From Seminavis robusta (lineage: Eukaryota; Bacillariophyta; Bacillariophyceae; Naviculales; Naviculaceae): a DNA stretch of 63,707 nucleotides. Shown here in pieces: positions 11,457 to 23,090 of the stretch. Under the pieces are notes generated by a model. It did not search any database. It was not told the origin of the DNA and worked only from the letters and a program-made list of their open reading frames with translations. Position 1 is the first letter of the stretch, and every line of letters begins with the position of its first letter. Location of the stretch: NCBI GenBank assembly GCA_903772945.1, contig CAICTM010000380.1:8048-71754 (forward strand), read 5' to 3'. The position numbers and the translations under genes were made by a program.

Positions 11457-12902
11457 ATGTTCAAGATCAGAAAGTCAAAGTATCGTCACGTCTATTGCGA
11501 CGCACCGAAGGTCGAGGTGAGTGTCATTAAAGTTGGAAAGAGTGAAGTAGCTTGGTTGGTTGAACCAGGCAAGCGTTTCTAATGGTTGCTTATCCTCTCG
11601 CAGCAATGTTGGACCGACTTTCGCATGTCCACCGTGACTGGTGATCAACAATACATCAAAGCTTCCACCAAATACTTTGCAGTCGGTATGGCTGGTGGTG
11701 GTGGCTCGATGGTTGTCGGTAGATTGGACCGCCCGGGTCGTTTCGAGGCTGGACTGTGTCCGATTGTCACTGGGCACACTGGTGCTGTAATGGACATGGA
11801 TTGGAACCCCTTTGATGATTCCATGTTGGCCACTGGAAGTGAGGATACCAAAATTAAAATCTGGTCTATTCCCGAAGATTGGGAGCCTACTGATGAGAAA
11901 GGTAATGCCAAGAAAGGTGAGAATCTCTCCGAGTCGTTGATTGATCTGGTAGGCCACCAGAAGAAGGTGACACTGCTTCGCTACCACCCATCTTGCGAGG
12001 GGGGACTGCTCAGTACCAGTGCCGACACATCTGTCAAAATTTGGGATGTGGAAAGTGCCGCGGAAGTGCAGTCATGCGAAGAAACTCATGATTTGATCCA
12101 GGATATCGTTTGGGACTACAAGGGAGACAATTTCGCCTACAGTGCCAAAGATAAGGCAGTTCGTTTTGTCGATGCTCGATCCAATAACGTTATCAGTAAG
12201 ATCGAAAAGGCCCACGAAGGAAGTAAGAGTGTGAAACTTGTCTACGTGGGAGAAACTGGAAAAATGTTCTCCTGCGGGGCATCTCGGCAGTCAGCCCGAG
12301 AGATCAAAGTTTGGGACCTGGCCAACCTTGATAAACCACTTCACACCGAGAACGTTGACACTGCCGCAGGTGCAATGATTCCTCTATACGACCACGACAC
12401 TAGTGTTTTGTACCTGGCTGGAAAAGGTGATGGAATTGTGCGTCTCTATGAATACGAAGATAAGGCACCTTTCATCTTCAAGCTTAACGATGGATTCAGG
12501 TCGAACACGCCCGGAAAAGGTTACTGCACAGTCCCAAAACGAGGACTTAACATTATGGGTCATGAAACCGTTCGTATGCTCAAGGTCGCAAATAACGAGG
12601 GTGTGCAACCACTGAACTTCTACGTCCCCAGAAAGTCACAAGATTTCCAAGATGATATTTTCCCTGACACTGCCAGTGGAACGCCTGCCCATGCCTTCGG
12701 TGAGTGGTGGGAGGGATCGTCAAAGGGACCTGTACTGATGTGCCTAAACCCTGCCAAAGGCGGGGGTGCGGGCGGCGCCGCTGCAGCACCAAAAAAGAAG
12801 TTCAAATCTGCAGCTGTATTATCCAAAGAGCTGGAAGCCGCCAACGCACGAATTGCGATGCTGGAAGCAAAGCTGGCAGAAAACAACATTTCACTCGAAT
12901 AG
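11457..12902 (+). CDS. Coronin (WD40 actin-binding protein)
   Basis: Exon 1 (11457-11516) encodes the conserved coronin start MFKIRKSKYRHVYCDAPKVE. After an 87-base intron, exon 2 (11604-12902) begins QCWTDFRMST; total 452 residues. The protein has the seven-bladed WD40 propeller: GHTGAVMDMDWNPF...LATGSEDTKIKIW is blade 2 and STSADTSVKIWD is blade 3. The coronin-specific region follows the last blade. The final ~35 residues (LSKELEAANARIAMLEAKLA) form a short coiled coil, which in the family drives oligomerisation. A Gly/Ala-rich linker precedes it. Coronins bind F-actin and Arp2/3 and control actin turnover, endocytosis and vesicle traffic in the cytosol. The length is the usual ~450-480 residues of short coronins. 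The tiny first coding exon would be missed by single-exon prediction. Confidence 0.94.
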
Positions 12903-13682
12903 TTCCCGTTGTTGAAACGAGAAGGAGACGACGACAATAAACGAATGGGCAAGAGCCATTGCGCTTTTTCGAATCAATGGAGCGGAAAAGTGATAGATGT
13001 GTCGGGATTCATCGAGACCTATGGTCTCACGTGGTCTTTCAAGTGTAGATAGATGTTCAGCAGTAAACTCTAGTGCAGGCTGAGGTTGAATTAATTTATA
13101 GTACGTTTGATATCATGCTATTAGTAAAGGTATGCTAGACTCGTCACTCGTCACTCGTTCACCTAATTCGCGAGTCGAGTCAGGCTTGCCCCACCAAAAG
13201 TACCGGTACAGCCTGAAGACAGGTCCAGCTCCACTTCGACCTGGTACCAATTCGTCGTCATGATGCATTGCTTGTAGCCGCTCCCTACAAACAGAACAGA
13301 CCATCAGTGATACGGTTCGAATGATTCAAGCGATTTCACCTCACCAACCATAGATAGATTACCTCCATTCGTGACTCTGCTTTCTCGCACTCGTATCTTA
13401 TTACCACCGGTATCAATGCTGCCACTTGGCTTCGAGTACCAGCACACGTGGGATGCCTGATTTCTTCCAGGCTTCAGGTTGTGTTGTTCTAGTCAAAAAG
13501 TGCGTTTGCATGTAATAATCGCCATCATGTTTAGTTTGTTTTAGGGTTGGCGCAAGAGCGAGCGTATTTCGAGTGCAGTGTTACATCATGACAAATAGAA
13601 TGAATAATTGTACCGGTACTACGGTATCCCCAAGGCAATTGCGAACGAAGCAATTGATAGAGCCGAGTCCATCTCTGAAGTC
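12903..13682. other. Intergenic spacer, short repeats only
   Basis: The convergent 3' regions of the coronin gene and the minus-strand membrane-protein gene. It has a small ACTCGTC direct repeat (about 13139-13160) and an ACCGGTAC palindrome near 13200 and 13612. No coding signal is seen. Confidence 0.5.
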
Positions 13683-14492
13683 TCAAAAGTCTACCAGGGA
13701 TCTACTGCTAGACATGACAATCACCTGATTGAAGTGTCCATCCAGCAAATCTTCATCGGCTTCTTCGAATGCGACGTCATTTCGGTTTCGGATTCGTTTT
13801 ACTAAGAAGACGCCGAATGCAACGACGGCGATGACTCCAAAGAAGAGTGTTCCCCATGTGACGAGAAAGGAAGCAACAGCGTTGGCAATCTGCTTTCGCA
13901 TCTTGGCATAGGAATACTTTCCATAGCTTCCACCTTCGCAGTAATCGGTGTTGGCCCCACCAAGGTCAAAGTATCCTACTTCTGGATCCGATCGGAATCC
14001 CACTGTTGCCACGACATCAAGCGAATTGCTGTTTCCGTCTTTGTTTCCAAGGTAGACAGTTCCCTTTAGATAGTAGAAGCCCTCTGCAGGACAAGCTTGT
14101 CCATCTTGAGAAGAAAGACCACTGAGAGAGCACAGCTGCTCGTCTTGGGCAATGTACGCATCTTCCATGCTCCCATCATTGCTCTTCACTTTGAGCGTTA
14201 CGTACGGTTCGTATCCCATCATCTCTTCTCCAATGTAGAAGTAAATGGAGACATGTCCCTTGTCTCCTAGAGCACATGTTTCGCTGTTCCGATATTTCCC
14301 GTTTCCGTAGTAATATGCGCCTGGACTGTCGCATAACAGCGAAACATCTTCTACTTCAATAGTTTCATCCTTGCACACCTCAAAGTATCGCTGATAGTAG
14401 TCTCCTTCTTCCGCATTGTCGTCACCGGAGACACCTCTCAAGGCGACGAATGCGAGTATTAGGTGAGCGTAGAATTTCCAAGGACGTATCAT
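13683..14492 (-). CDS. Type I membrane protein, unknown function
   Basis: A single exon of 269 residues. The N-terminus is a clear signal peptide (FYAHLILAFVALRGVSG, about residues 7-23). The ~180-residue luminal/extracellular part contains about eight cysteines, many aromatic residues and alternating strand-like segments, so a disulfide-stabilised beta domain is likely. One transmembrane segment lies at about residues 207-232 (LVTWGTLFFGVIAVVAFGVF). A basic stop-transfer (VKRIRNRN) and a ~30-residue acidic, Ser-rich tail follow. I do not recognise the family. The gene starts 378 bases from the divergent armadillo-like gene, so the two may share a promoter region. Confidence 0.7.
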   Translation of the reverse strand: MIRPWKFYAHLILAFVALRGVSGDDNAEEGDYYQRYFEVCKDETIEVEDVSLLCDSPGAYYYGNGKYRNSETCALGDKGHVSIYFYIGEEMMGYEPYVTLKVKSNDGSMEDAYIAQDEQLCSLSGLSSQDGQACPAEGFYYLKGTVYLGNKDGNSNSLDVVATVGFRSDPEVGYFDLGGANTDYCEGGSYGKYSYAKMRKQIANAVASFLVTWGTLFFGVIAVVAFGVFLVKRIRNRNDVAFEEADEDLLDGHFNQVIVMSSSRSLVDF

Positions 14493-14870
14493 TGTTGTTT
14501 CTGAAGACGATTCGATTCTCGATGTTGTCCGGGTTTTTGTTGTTGGGCACTATTGGCTTGGACGCGGAGCTCGAACTCCTTGATTGCTTGGGAATCAGCC
14601 ACAGTGTTGGGCAGAGCATCAACAGACCGACGAGACGGCAGTGTCCGCGATCGCAATGTCGGTGGTCTCTTGTCGAGAGACGAGAAAAAATCGCCGCTTA
14701 AAAAATCGCCGAAAAAAGTAAGGTGGATGAGCTCGCCGTGCGCTTCAGTCGGACGAAACAATATCGTCCACAACAAATTGGTTCTGGATCCTTTACTGAC
14801 CTTTCGTTTCTTTCCTTACTTGACTCTTGTTCTTCCTTCTTCTCTTCCTGTCTTGCAATGCTCATTATCC
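14493..14870. other. Divergent promoter region or 5' exon
   Basis: Lies between the starts of two divergent genes. The frame of the armadillo-like gene is open here from an ATG at 14553. A good donor (GTAAGG at 14718) and a phase-compatible acceptor ending at 14888 suggest this may be a first exon rather than plain UTR. The alternative product would carry a Lys/Ser-Pro motif (KKSPLKKSPKK). Confidence 0.4.
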
Positions 14871-16496
14871 ATGGAGCAAAAACGCCAGAGTCCTCCAGTG
14901 AGCCTCGGCCACCAGTCCATCAGCTTGGCTATCATTTCCAAGCTTCATTCGGCCATTTCCTCGGAGCAACGACTCGAAGTGACCCGTTCTCTCCGCGAAA
15001 AGCTAGATGCCAAGGAATATGCTTCATCCTCGCTCTTGTATGACCAACTTCTCCAGGCCGGCATCACCAATGCTTTGTGTCTGCATTTGGGATTAATCTT
15101 TCGTCGGTATAATAGCTCAGATTTGGCTCGATCCGCCGAGATAGACAGTATCTGTCAGATATTGAACTTGATCTACACTCGATGCACGGCAGCAGCACGC
15201 GACAATTCACTCTCCAACTCTGGACTGGAACTCTTTCAGTTCTTGATTGTCTCACTAAGGCGAAGGGCAGGGTTGCCTGTGACGTCTATTCTTCATGTAT
15301 GCTCTGGAAGTCTCCGAGGATCCGCTCTCTTGTTCCAATGCCGGCTGGTACGTTCAATCGCCGCCTTTTGTGCGGGCCGGCATCTTGATGACCCGACAAT
15401 TACACGAGCTCTACTGGGATTGCTCAAAAACGTCTCGAACTTTGGAGAAGAACACTGCATGGAGATTGTTGAAAATTCTACATTGATGCTCTTTCTCGCC
15501 AGTATTCCCTTCACTACTTGCCTGGAAACTGACAAAAAGTCTCTAGAACGACTATCTGCAATCATCCGCAACTTGGTGGTATCTCCAAGCACAAGAACTT
15601 TGCTAGCCAATCACGGAAATATACTGGGGTCTGTTGCAAGAATGGGGGCAACATCCAATCGCCATGTCCAAAGAAACATCCTGAGCTTCCTGCTCAGTCT
15701 CTGTCAAGATATGGACATGTGCGTCACCGTTTCCTTGTATGGGGATGGGGCTGTCTTGGATCTTTTGAGGCAGCTCATGGGGATTCAAAACAACACGGCG
15801 ACACGAAGACGGGCAGTAAGAGTTGTTCGTCTTCTCGCTAGAGAGGCCTCAGGGTCCCAGGTGGCCCGAGACACGGCTCTCATTGCAACTTTGTCGCAAA
15901 GAGCCCTACACGACGCCAGCAACGAAGTGAGGGCGGAAGCCACGGATGCAATATCGAGGATCAGCTCATTCATCAATGTCCAAGTTTCAAAACATCACGT
16001 ACTACCCTTAATGCAACTAGCGTCGTCTCCGTTATCATTGCCAGAAGTGTTCTCACTGGCATTGATAAAACACTCGGCGAAACTGATTTACAAACTACCC
16101 ATGGAAGAAAGAGGACTGCTGTTTGAATCCCTGGCTCAAATTGCCTTGTCAACATCTTCCACAACTCCATGCAAGCAGTCAGCATGCAGTGCTATTCTAG
16201 ACTTGAGTCGCGAAGAATCGATTCGAGCGAGAATAGCATCGACTTCCGTCTTGGAAGCACTGACCCGGAATGTTGCCATTCGAACTGCTGGAAACCAGGC
16301 ACAGAATCCGTTTGTTGGGATTCAAGCATTGACACTGCTCGCTACAGTGCACCAACATCGACTCCGAATGGCTACCCATCCATGTCTTTTGCGGGCGCTA
16401 ATCCATTACGTCACTTCTGTACCCACACCTCCACAAAGCAACGGGACCAAGAGGGATGTGAAGAAAGCCATCGTAGCATTGGTGTCCGCGTTGTGA
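14871..16496 (+). CDS. Armadillo/HEAT-like helical repeat protein
   Basis: From the ATG at 14871 the frame gives 541 residues. They consist almost entirely of Leu/Ala-rich amphipathic helices of ~40-residue periodicity (for example LLGLLKNVSNFGEEH, LSAIIRNLVVSPSTRTLLAN, VRVVRLLAREASGSQVARDT, ATDAISRISSF). This matches an armadillo/HEAT superhelix. I do not recognise a specific family. Such proteins are scaffolds or adaptors, and no enzymatic motif is present. The frame extends upstream to an ATG at 14553, giving 647 residues. Another model has an exon ending at 14717 spliced to 14889, which keeps phase and replaces the MEQKRQ start. The start is therefore uncertain. Confidence 0.7.
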   Translation: MEQKRQSPPVSLGHQSISLAIISKLHSAISSEQRLEVTRSLREKLDAKEYASSSLLYDQLLQAGITNALCLHLGLIFRRYNSSDLARSAEIDSICQILNLIYTRCTAAARDNSLSNSGLELFQFLIVSLRRRAGLPVTSILHVCSGSLRGSALLFQCRLVRSIAAFCAGRHLDDPTITRALLGLLKNVSNFGEEHCMEIVENSTLMLFLASIPFTTCLETDKKSLERLSAIIRNLVVSPSTRTLLANHGNILGSVARMGATSNRHVQRNILSFLLSLCQDMDMCVTVSLYGDGAVLDLLRQLMGIQNNTATRRRAVRVVRLLAREASGSQVARDTALIATLSQRALHDASNEVRAEATDAISRISSFINVQVSKHHVLPLMQLASSPLSLPEVFSLALIKHSAKLIYKLPMEERGLLFESLAQIALSTSSTTPCKQSACSAILDLSREESIRARIASTSVLEALTRNVAIRTAGNQAQNPFVGIQALTLLATVHQHRLRMATHPCLLRALIHYVTSVPTPPQSNGTKRDVKKAIVALVSAL

Positions 16497-16646
16497 CAGC
16501 TTCCGCACCGGTACCGGAAGAGTCGTGTCGTTCGGCCCCATGGTTCCGTCTCTAGCTAGATAGACCTGTATTGTCGGGATAACATGTAACTCGATGAATT
16601 AAACCTAAAGAAAGTGTAGAGTTGCAGGTTTAGCAAGGGTAGCTCT

Positions 16647-19600
16647 TTAGCTGGCCACCCGGCCAAAGGTAGCCAGAAAGGACTGCAGTCGGCGTCCACC
16701 ATCTCCGTTGATCCAATCTTCCTCCTGGAAGCACTTGTCCTCTTGTCCAATAGTGAAAGTCTCCCCGTTGCAAACAGCACTCTCCTTTGCCTTCACTCTT
16801 TCTTCCCCAAAAGCAAGCTCAAGGTAAGCCGTGTGCCTTTGTTTGGAAAAAACGTTCACACCATAGCATTCCGTGGGGTCAAGACATGCATCATATTTCA
16901 CCTGGAACGTAGAAGGACAATCCCGCCCCACATCGTGTTCAAAGCAAGTTTGGTAAACAGTATTGGTCGTAGCCTTGTCGAGTGTGTTGCCATACTGAAG
17001 CACAGTAGAATTTGATTCTCCCCGGTTGATCAACTGCAACACAGCCCAATCCATTACACCACATGCCAACATCATCATGCTGAATTTCTGGGTGCCATCA
17101 GGGCAAGAAATGCAGTTCCCAAATTCTTTTCTTTCAAAAAGACCAGAGAATGATCCACTGGCAACATTCTCGCCATCCAAGAAAACTGCATACTGTCCCG
17201 GCGCTTGCAAGCCGCGATTTCTCTTGTTGTATATTGAGAAAACATAACAGGAATCAGAGGCGATACATTTCTCTTCGACAACTGTTGCAAAAGCGTAATC
17301 CGGTGGGTAGGGTCCTTGCTCAAAGAGAGTCTCCCCTGTGCTGTTGTTGAGAATGTTCCATGTCACATCCTGCGGCAACCTGTCGATAGTCAGTGATACA
17401 CGCAAGAGAGACATGTCGCTGGGGCACACCTTCCTCCCGGGGAGCGAGTATACACCTGTTACTCCTCCAATGTCGTCTTCAGGGGATCCAATGGCAAGCT
17501 CAGTACCGTCAGAAGACATGGAAACAGGATAATGTGTCAGTGGAAAGGGATCACCAATCCGATTCCAACCTTCAGGTTCCCACTGGAAATAGCTGACGTT
17601 GGTCCCAACCCTGAAGGCAATCCTGTCTCCATTGCCAGATATTGCCAAGCCATTGTTCCTGTTCGGTCGCTCATTGTCCACACAGTTTGTCCTGTCAAAT
17701 GAAGGGGCTGGTCGAGCCAGCCAGCCTTGCTCCTCATTGACTTCTTTGATGTGCAGCTGGGTTCCGTCGCACTCTGGGAAACCATATGCAAGAACGTTTC
17801 CGTCTTGGCTGATTCCCAATGACAATGGAAAATGTAACGTGTTCAGCGGAGACTCAAACCTGAACTCGGTCTCGTTCTCATATCTACCTGACGCTCCATC
17901 CCAGGACATAATGCCAACGTATTCATCAGTTACCAACTCGAAGTTAATCAATGCGTCAAATTCTGTGAGCTGAGAATGCACAACCAGTTTGCTTCCATCC
18001 CCGTTCAAGTCGAGGGCCAAAAGATTTGCAATCACGTCATTCCTGGTGACATTTACATCTGCTCGCAATTGAAATACTCCGTTTTGGTCCTCCTCGTACA
18101 CACTGATCGCACCGGGTGGCTGGTTTTGTACGAAATCAGATGTTGCCAACACAGAGCCATCATCTGATACAGCAACGTCCATGACCATTGGAAACTCCTG
18201 TGTCGTGATACAGCCATCCTTATTGCACTTGTAAATTCTGAGAGTCCGGAAACCGTCGATCACGGCGAGTGTCAGTGGTGACTTGAAACTTGGGTTGCTC
18301 ACCACATTATATGGCCCAGAGGAGAGAACCAAATTTGTCCCAAATCTTGTGCCTGGGTTCCCCGTGAGGGTATCACGAAGGACCCAAGAGGATCCCACTT
18401 TGTCATAAATACGCACTCGATCCTGCAGAAGTTCTGAAACTGCCATTGATCTCATCGAAAGATCCAAAGCGAATCCTGAGAAGGAGCCAGCGTCACCTTT
18501 CAAAGGATATGCTCTCCACTTATCTGTGGCCAGCTTGCAATTGAAGTAACCTGTGCTCACATAGCCCTGTTCTTCAGCACCACAGATGTACTGGTCAGTG
18601 CTTTCACAAGTGGACTCGCAGCAATCACCTGTCCAGGATTCACGGCGACAGCGAAAGGCCAGGTGAGGGTAAGAGAGGGTTTTGAACACATCAAGGGAAA
18701 TTCTCGACAGTATCGTACCTCCATCCATCTTGAACTCAGGTGTATTGAAGAAATTGTCACAGTGACCATTGCGAACTGAACAATGAGTGGAAGAGAGCAC
18801 GTGTTGAGTATGAATGACTCTGATGAACTTCAACTGGAAGGAAAGAAACACTTTGTACAAACAACATACCAGGAGGAATCTCACAAAGCTCCCCAAAGGA
18901 ATCCAGGGAGCATTGACACACACCCGCAATGCATTCTCCGTCATAAAGACAGGGGTTTGATTCGATGTCGCAGCCGCTACAGAGAAACTCCGATTCCACC
19001 TCCTGGCCAAGCCCCTGGTTTTCCAAAGCGTGTGTCCTCTCCTCAGATACAGCCCGATACCAGCTGAAGGCAACTGGAGTGCTGGCATCAAAATGCGTTG
19101 TCGTGTCCATGAAGTCACTGAGGAAGGCAACCGAATAGTCGCCATCAAAATAGCCGCGGTAACCATGATAGTAATACTTGAAGAAGTTCGCAATATCAGA
19201 TCCAGTTCCTTGCCCACCGGACACACTGTCGTCGGCTACCCTTCCCTTGCGAGGGAGAAACTCTGAAGACGTCAAGGCCCAACGCCTCCCGGTGAACATC
19301 ACAACATCGTAAGCACCATTGCTGTATTCGTGAACATACACTGGGCGATAGTATGCCTCTGCAAGAGAGCCACTGTTCAATTCGATTGACTGGTAATCGG
19401 ACGACCAGTCCCTGGTGCTGGCAAAATCCTCAGTTCGGGCATCAATGGCAAGCTCAGAGCAGGGGCTTAAAAATTCGCATCGAAGCCCATACCACCCATC
19501 CTGACATTCACATACAGCACTATTGCAAGTACCTTTCCCACCACAATCATCACTGTCATCCTCGCCCTCGTTTTCACAGTCAAAGCAGAACAAACGGAAA

Positions 19601-21434
19601 GGATCCAGCACCACTTCTCGTTGGGTTTGATCGCGGACAAGCCAGGGTTGGCTCACCGTTTCAGTGATGTCAAAAGTATCCGTTTCAGAGGATCTAGCAA
19701 CCCATTCGCAGAAATCGGTTTCCACGTTTTCGGTTCCATCTGTGAACTCCCACCGAAACGTCCAAGCTTTGATGTCATCACAGTAGCCGAATATTCCCCT
19801 ACCCGGGACATTGACTTCTTGCGATCGCCTTTCAACAAAGATAGCACGGCGCTCCTTGAAGGGGACATATCCCTTGGGAAACTTAATGTCGTATAGCCCA
19901 TTGAACGCACCTAGCGCTGGCACAAAGTCGTCGCCCATGTTAACCATGATCGTGTTGCACATGTAATGCCCATCCAGTTGAAAGATGACGATAGAGATCC
20001 AGCCAGCCAAAAAGACACTGAGAATTAAGAACAACGAAACAGTCTTCCATGACTTGCGAAGGAACCCTTGACGCGACTCTGGAGCCACCTTGTACAAGTC
20101 ACAAGCAACAATAGCAGAGTAGTGCTTGCATCCAGTGCCTAAAAAACCTTGCTTTGCCAGGAAGAAACACAGCTCGTCAATACTCGAAACAAATTCGACG
20201 GCTAGAGACGGCCAAAAGCAACAGATAACCGTGAGAAGACTGCCCTGTATCATCGCCGGATATGAACACCGAGACCAGCCGAATCGAACTCACCAGTAAA
20301 ATCGAGCAGCAGTCCCACCACACTGGATGACGTGATAATGAGCACAAAGACGACAACGAGCCCAATGGTTCCCGACGCCGCACGGGTTACAACGGCCAGT
20401 CGAAATTTCCACTCCGCTGTGTGGCGAAAGGCCGCATGAAACTCTTTTGTAAAGCCATCACGCGCAAGGGTCAATGCGACTCTTAAGTCTCCCTGTGTCA
20501 AGACAGCGACCAGGACGGCAATGAATTGTGTGGCCCGCAGCTGGCCACTGACGTTGGCAGGGACACCAAAAATGTTTCCTGGTTCTCCTTGTGCCGCCAA
20601 GTCGAGCAGCACCAATATGAATATTGTCAATTGTAGTACGAAAATGGTCAACGAAATGATGAAGGGAATGGTGCAGGTTTCCGCAATAATGATGAAACTG
20701 AACGTATCCTGTGGCAATAGTTTTTCCTTGGATTCATCCTGGTTAAGGAACTTGGATTGCATCCTTTCCATCATCGACAAGCGTTGCTTGAGGCGATAAT
20801 GGGACTCGTCCATATCACCCGAATACCTGTTAGCAGCTCGTTGCATTTCTTTGCTGAAGTCGGATGATCTGCCCTGATAACCAAGCTCTTCAAAATAGTC
20901 GGTGCTTTCATCTCCTTCGCAATCATCGTTCAAGAGACTGCGACGCTCGTGATTCTTGACTTTTCGATCCTCTGAGATTCGTTTCTCTTTGGGCGGTTCC
21001 TCCGTACCAGCAGTCGAAGTAGGACTCAACAAGGCAGTCTCGTCCGCGTTGAGAGCTTTTTCGACCAAGGCTCCAGATTCTGCGTCGCTCATCATGCCAT
21101 CCACGTCTATTCCGGAGACATCCATCTCCACATCCACAGTCTTGATATCTTTAGTGCCATTGACGCCCTTCATCGAAAATAGTGGAGGGACGATATCCTC
21201 GTCATCCTCATTGACGACACCATTGGACCCGTCAACGCGACCCGAGTTTCGGACAGCAAAGGAACCACCGTCTGACTCTGGAACGGTGTCCACTGTCATC
21301 CGCTTGAGAGGCGGAGGGAGGCCATCATCATCATCGTCATCATCATCATCATCTAGCTGATAGTCCTCGGCCACCTCATCGACATCCACAACTGTACTTT
21401 CCTTGCTCGTCGTGCGGCTTGGTGGGCGGCGCAT
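16647..21434 (-). CDS. Large multi-pass membrane protein with two EGF-like motifs and a propeller-like C-terminus
   Basis: Exons 21434-20294, 20201-18870 and 18775-16647 join in phase and give 1533 residues. Order: an acidic cytosolic N-terminus of ~235 residues with an Asp run (about residues 27-36); about four hydrophobic helices, including FIISLTIFVLQLTIFILVLL and GTIGLVVVFVLIITSSSVVG; a conserved-looking segment across intron 1 (AVEFVSSIDELCFFLAKQGF); another helix (VSLFLILSVFLAGWISIVIF); then a large extracellular part. That part contains EGF-like Cys patterns near residue 601 (CNSAVCECQDGWYGLRC) and near 815 (CIAGVCQCSLDSFGELC). The last ~700 residues hold repeated strand motifs such as LDLNGDGSKLVV, AISGNGDRIAF and SMSSDGTELAIGSPEDD, like a beta-propeller. 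This architecture is familiar from unnamed diatom proteins. A surface adhesion or sensing role is a guess. Confidence 0.75.
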
Positions 21435-21869
21435 GGTTGATGCTGTTGTCTCGAATAAGTAGCTAGCTAGCTCTAGATGGAAGATATTACCGGTACGATT
21501 GGTTTGCCAAACAACTGCGAGTTGATACCGGTAGACAGCAATACAAGAAGGCTCTGCTGGTGGTTGCTCTGCTATTACATGAATAATGCGACCAGAAAGG
21601 CAATCAGCTCAGCGACAGAAGGCGATCGACAAATCCGGCACTCCTGCATGCAATATGCACAGGATACCCATCCATGCATCGAGAGTGACATCGATCGCCA
21701 TGGCCCAAGAAAAAGAAAAAGACTCCCACCATGGTGGGGTGTCTGCCTTTTACGGGATTTAGCACAAACCTGTCAAAAGAAGCTTCCTTCGTTAAATCTT
21801 TAAGGAAAATCGCGAATGAATACTGCTCAGGGAGGGATAAGGTTCCAGTGTGTATTTATTTTACTGTAA
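21435..21869. other. Spacer left of the inverted-repeat element
   Basis: Promoter side of the preceding minus-strand gene. It contains CTAGCTAGCTCTAGATG and ACCGGTA words at 21463-21535. A 108-codon open frame at 21477-21803 lacks any motif and is not called. Confidence 0.4.
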
Positions 21870-21892
21870 TGAGAGACCCTGAAACGCACGCG

Positions 21893-22013
21893 ATGTTATA
21901 CGTATAACTCGTATCACTCGTATCACTCGTATAACTTGTATCACTCGTATAACAGGTCTAACACATCTTACGTGTAGAATACGTATAACATGTATAACAC
22001 GTATAACACGCAC
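21893..22013. repeat. Left array of CGTATAAC-like units
   Basis: Degenerate tandem units of about 9-10 bases, such as CGTATCACT and CGTATAACA. They begin with the palindrome TTATACGTATAA immediately inside the left terminal repeat. Reading it on the minus strand gives a run of isoleucine/valine/arginine, an artefact of the repeat. Confidence 0.8.
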
Positions 22014-22461
22014 GCCAGCCAGCCACCGTGACCGTTCGAGTTTCGCAAAATGACTTGAATATCTCCACCACAAAGAACCACCATCCACCATGACAACAAC
22101 CTCTCTTCTCTTGTTTGTTTGAAGGATACAAAGGTTTCTCTTGTTATTTGAAGATAGCACCATCATTGTGGGTAAGTAGGCAATGTGGTATGGCTTTGTT
22201 GAAGCCAAGAAGACTGTTCCTGTGGAAAGATAGAATGATTTCTCTTCATTCAACTCATTCTCCATTTTTCTGCCTCCACTCTCTTCCTCAGGCCCTGTAC
22301 AGCCTTCAGGACCATTTTCTTTGCATTCATATACTTCTGAAGGCTCACTGACAAAGCCTGTGGAAGATCTGGCCTTGAATTCTACCATTGTCAACCACTT
22401 TCCATTGTCAACCACTTTCTGTAGGGACCAGTACTGAACCCATGTAAGTACCTCAGTTAGC

Positions 22462-22650
22462 GCGCAACACGTGTTATGCATGTTACGCGTGTAACACGTG
22501 TTATGCATGTAACACGTGTTATGCATGTAACGTGTATTATATGTATCACCCGTGTTATACGTGTAACAGGTGTAACATGTATTATACATATCACCCGTAT
22601 TATACGTATCACCTATATTATACGTATTACCCGTGTTCGTTGTCTCACCT
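22462..22650. repeat. Middle array of ACACGTGTTATGCATGTA-like units
   Basis: It starts with three near-identical ~18-base units (ACACGTGTTATGCATGTA). It then passes into ATTATACGTATCACC-type units of the same family as the outer arrays. It ends about 40 bases before the start codon of the plus-strand frame at 22689, so it could act as its upstream region. Confidence 0.8.
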
Positions 22651-22688
22651 ATTTTTGTTTTCTTGTTTAGTATTTTCGTTTAGGCATC

Positions 22689-23090
22689 ATGGTGGATTCT
22701 GACGATGAATCTGGTCCGCAAGACGGTCACGGGGCAAATGAGAATGATGCAGAAGAGACGAAGGCTGAGGAATCTGAGAAGGAGATTCCCTTTGGCCCTG
22801 ACAATCCTGGTCCCTTCTTCCCTGAAGATATCACTCCCCGGAACTTTGTTTCATGTATTCAACAAGCCATTCCGATGACCGCGAAGCGCCGAAACGAAGA
22901 TGGATCTATCACCCAGCATCCTATCTACCATCCTGGACTGTCGGCATTTTGTCACGAATGCTTTGAGCCCGGTGTTGCACAGAGTAATGCCTCAAAAGCT
23001 AACTCCTTCAAAGTCCGAAAGCTTGGTCCAAGCATGTACAATCATGCTAGAGCTCCAGGCGAAGATGGATTGGTGGGAGGTGTCAAATGA
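22689..23090 (+). CDS. Hypothetical acidic protein inside the inverted-repeat element
   Basis: 133 residues. The first ~35 residues are strongly acidic (Asp/Glu-rich). A segment EDITPRNFVSCIQQAIPM and a later part with two cysteines (FCHECFE) follow. I do not recognise a family. Its position directly behind the middle repeat array, and its confinement to the element, suggest it belongs to the element. It could also be only the first exon of a longer gene: the sequence after the stop has no clear continuation. Confidence 0.4.
   Translation: MVDSDDESGPQDGHGANENDAEETKAEESEKEIPFGPDNPGPFFPEDITPRNFVSCIQQAIPMTAKRRNEDGSITQHPIYHPGLSAFCHECFEPGVAQSNASKANSFKVRKLGPSMYNHARAPGEDGLVGGVK

Noticed and set aside
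13300..13335. GGTTCGAATGATTCAAG considered as a tRNA T-arm
   Set aside because: No acceptor stem, D-arm or anticodon stem fits around it; no tRNA was found elsewhere by eye.
21861..22589. A 242-codon minus-strand frame across the left and middle arrays
   Set aside because: Both ends of its translation are repeats of the periodic arrays (Tyr-Asn-Thr and Val-Ile-Arg runs). Only the middle looks protein-like, and no start or splice support was found.
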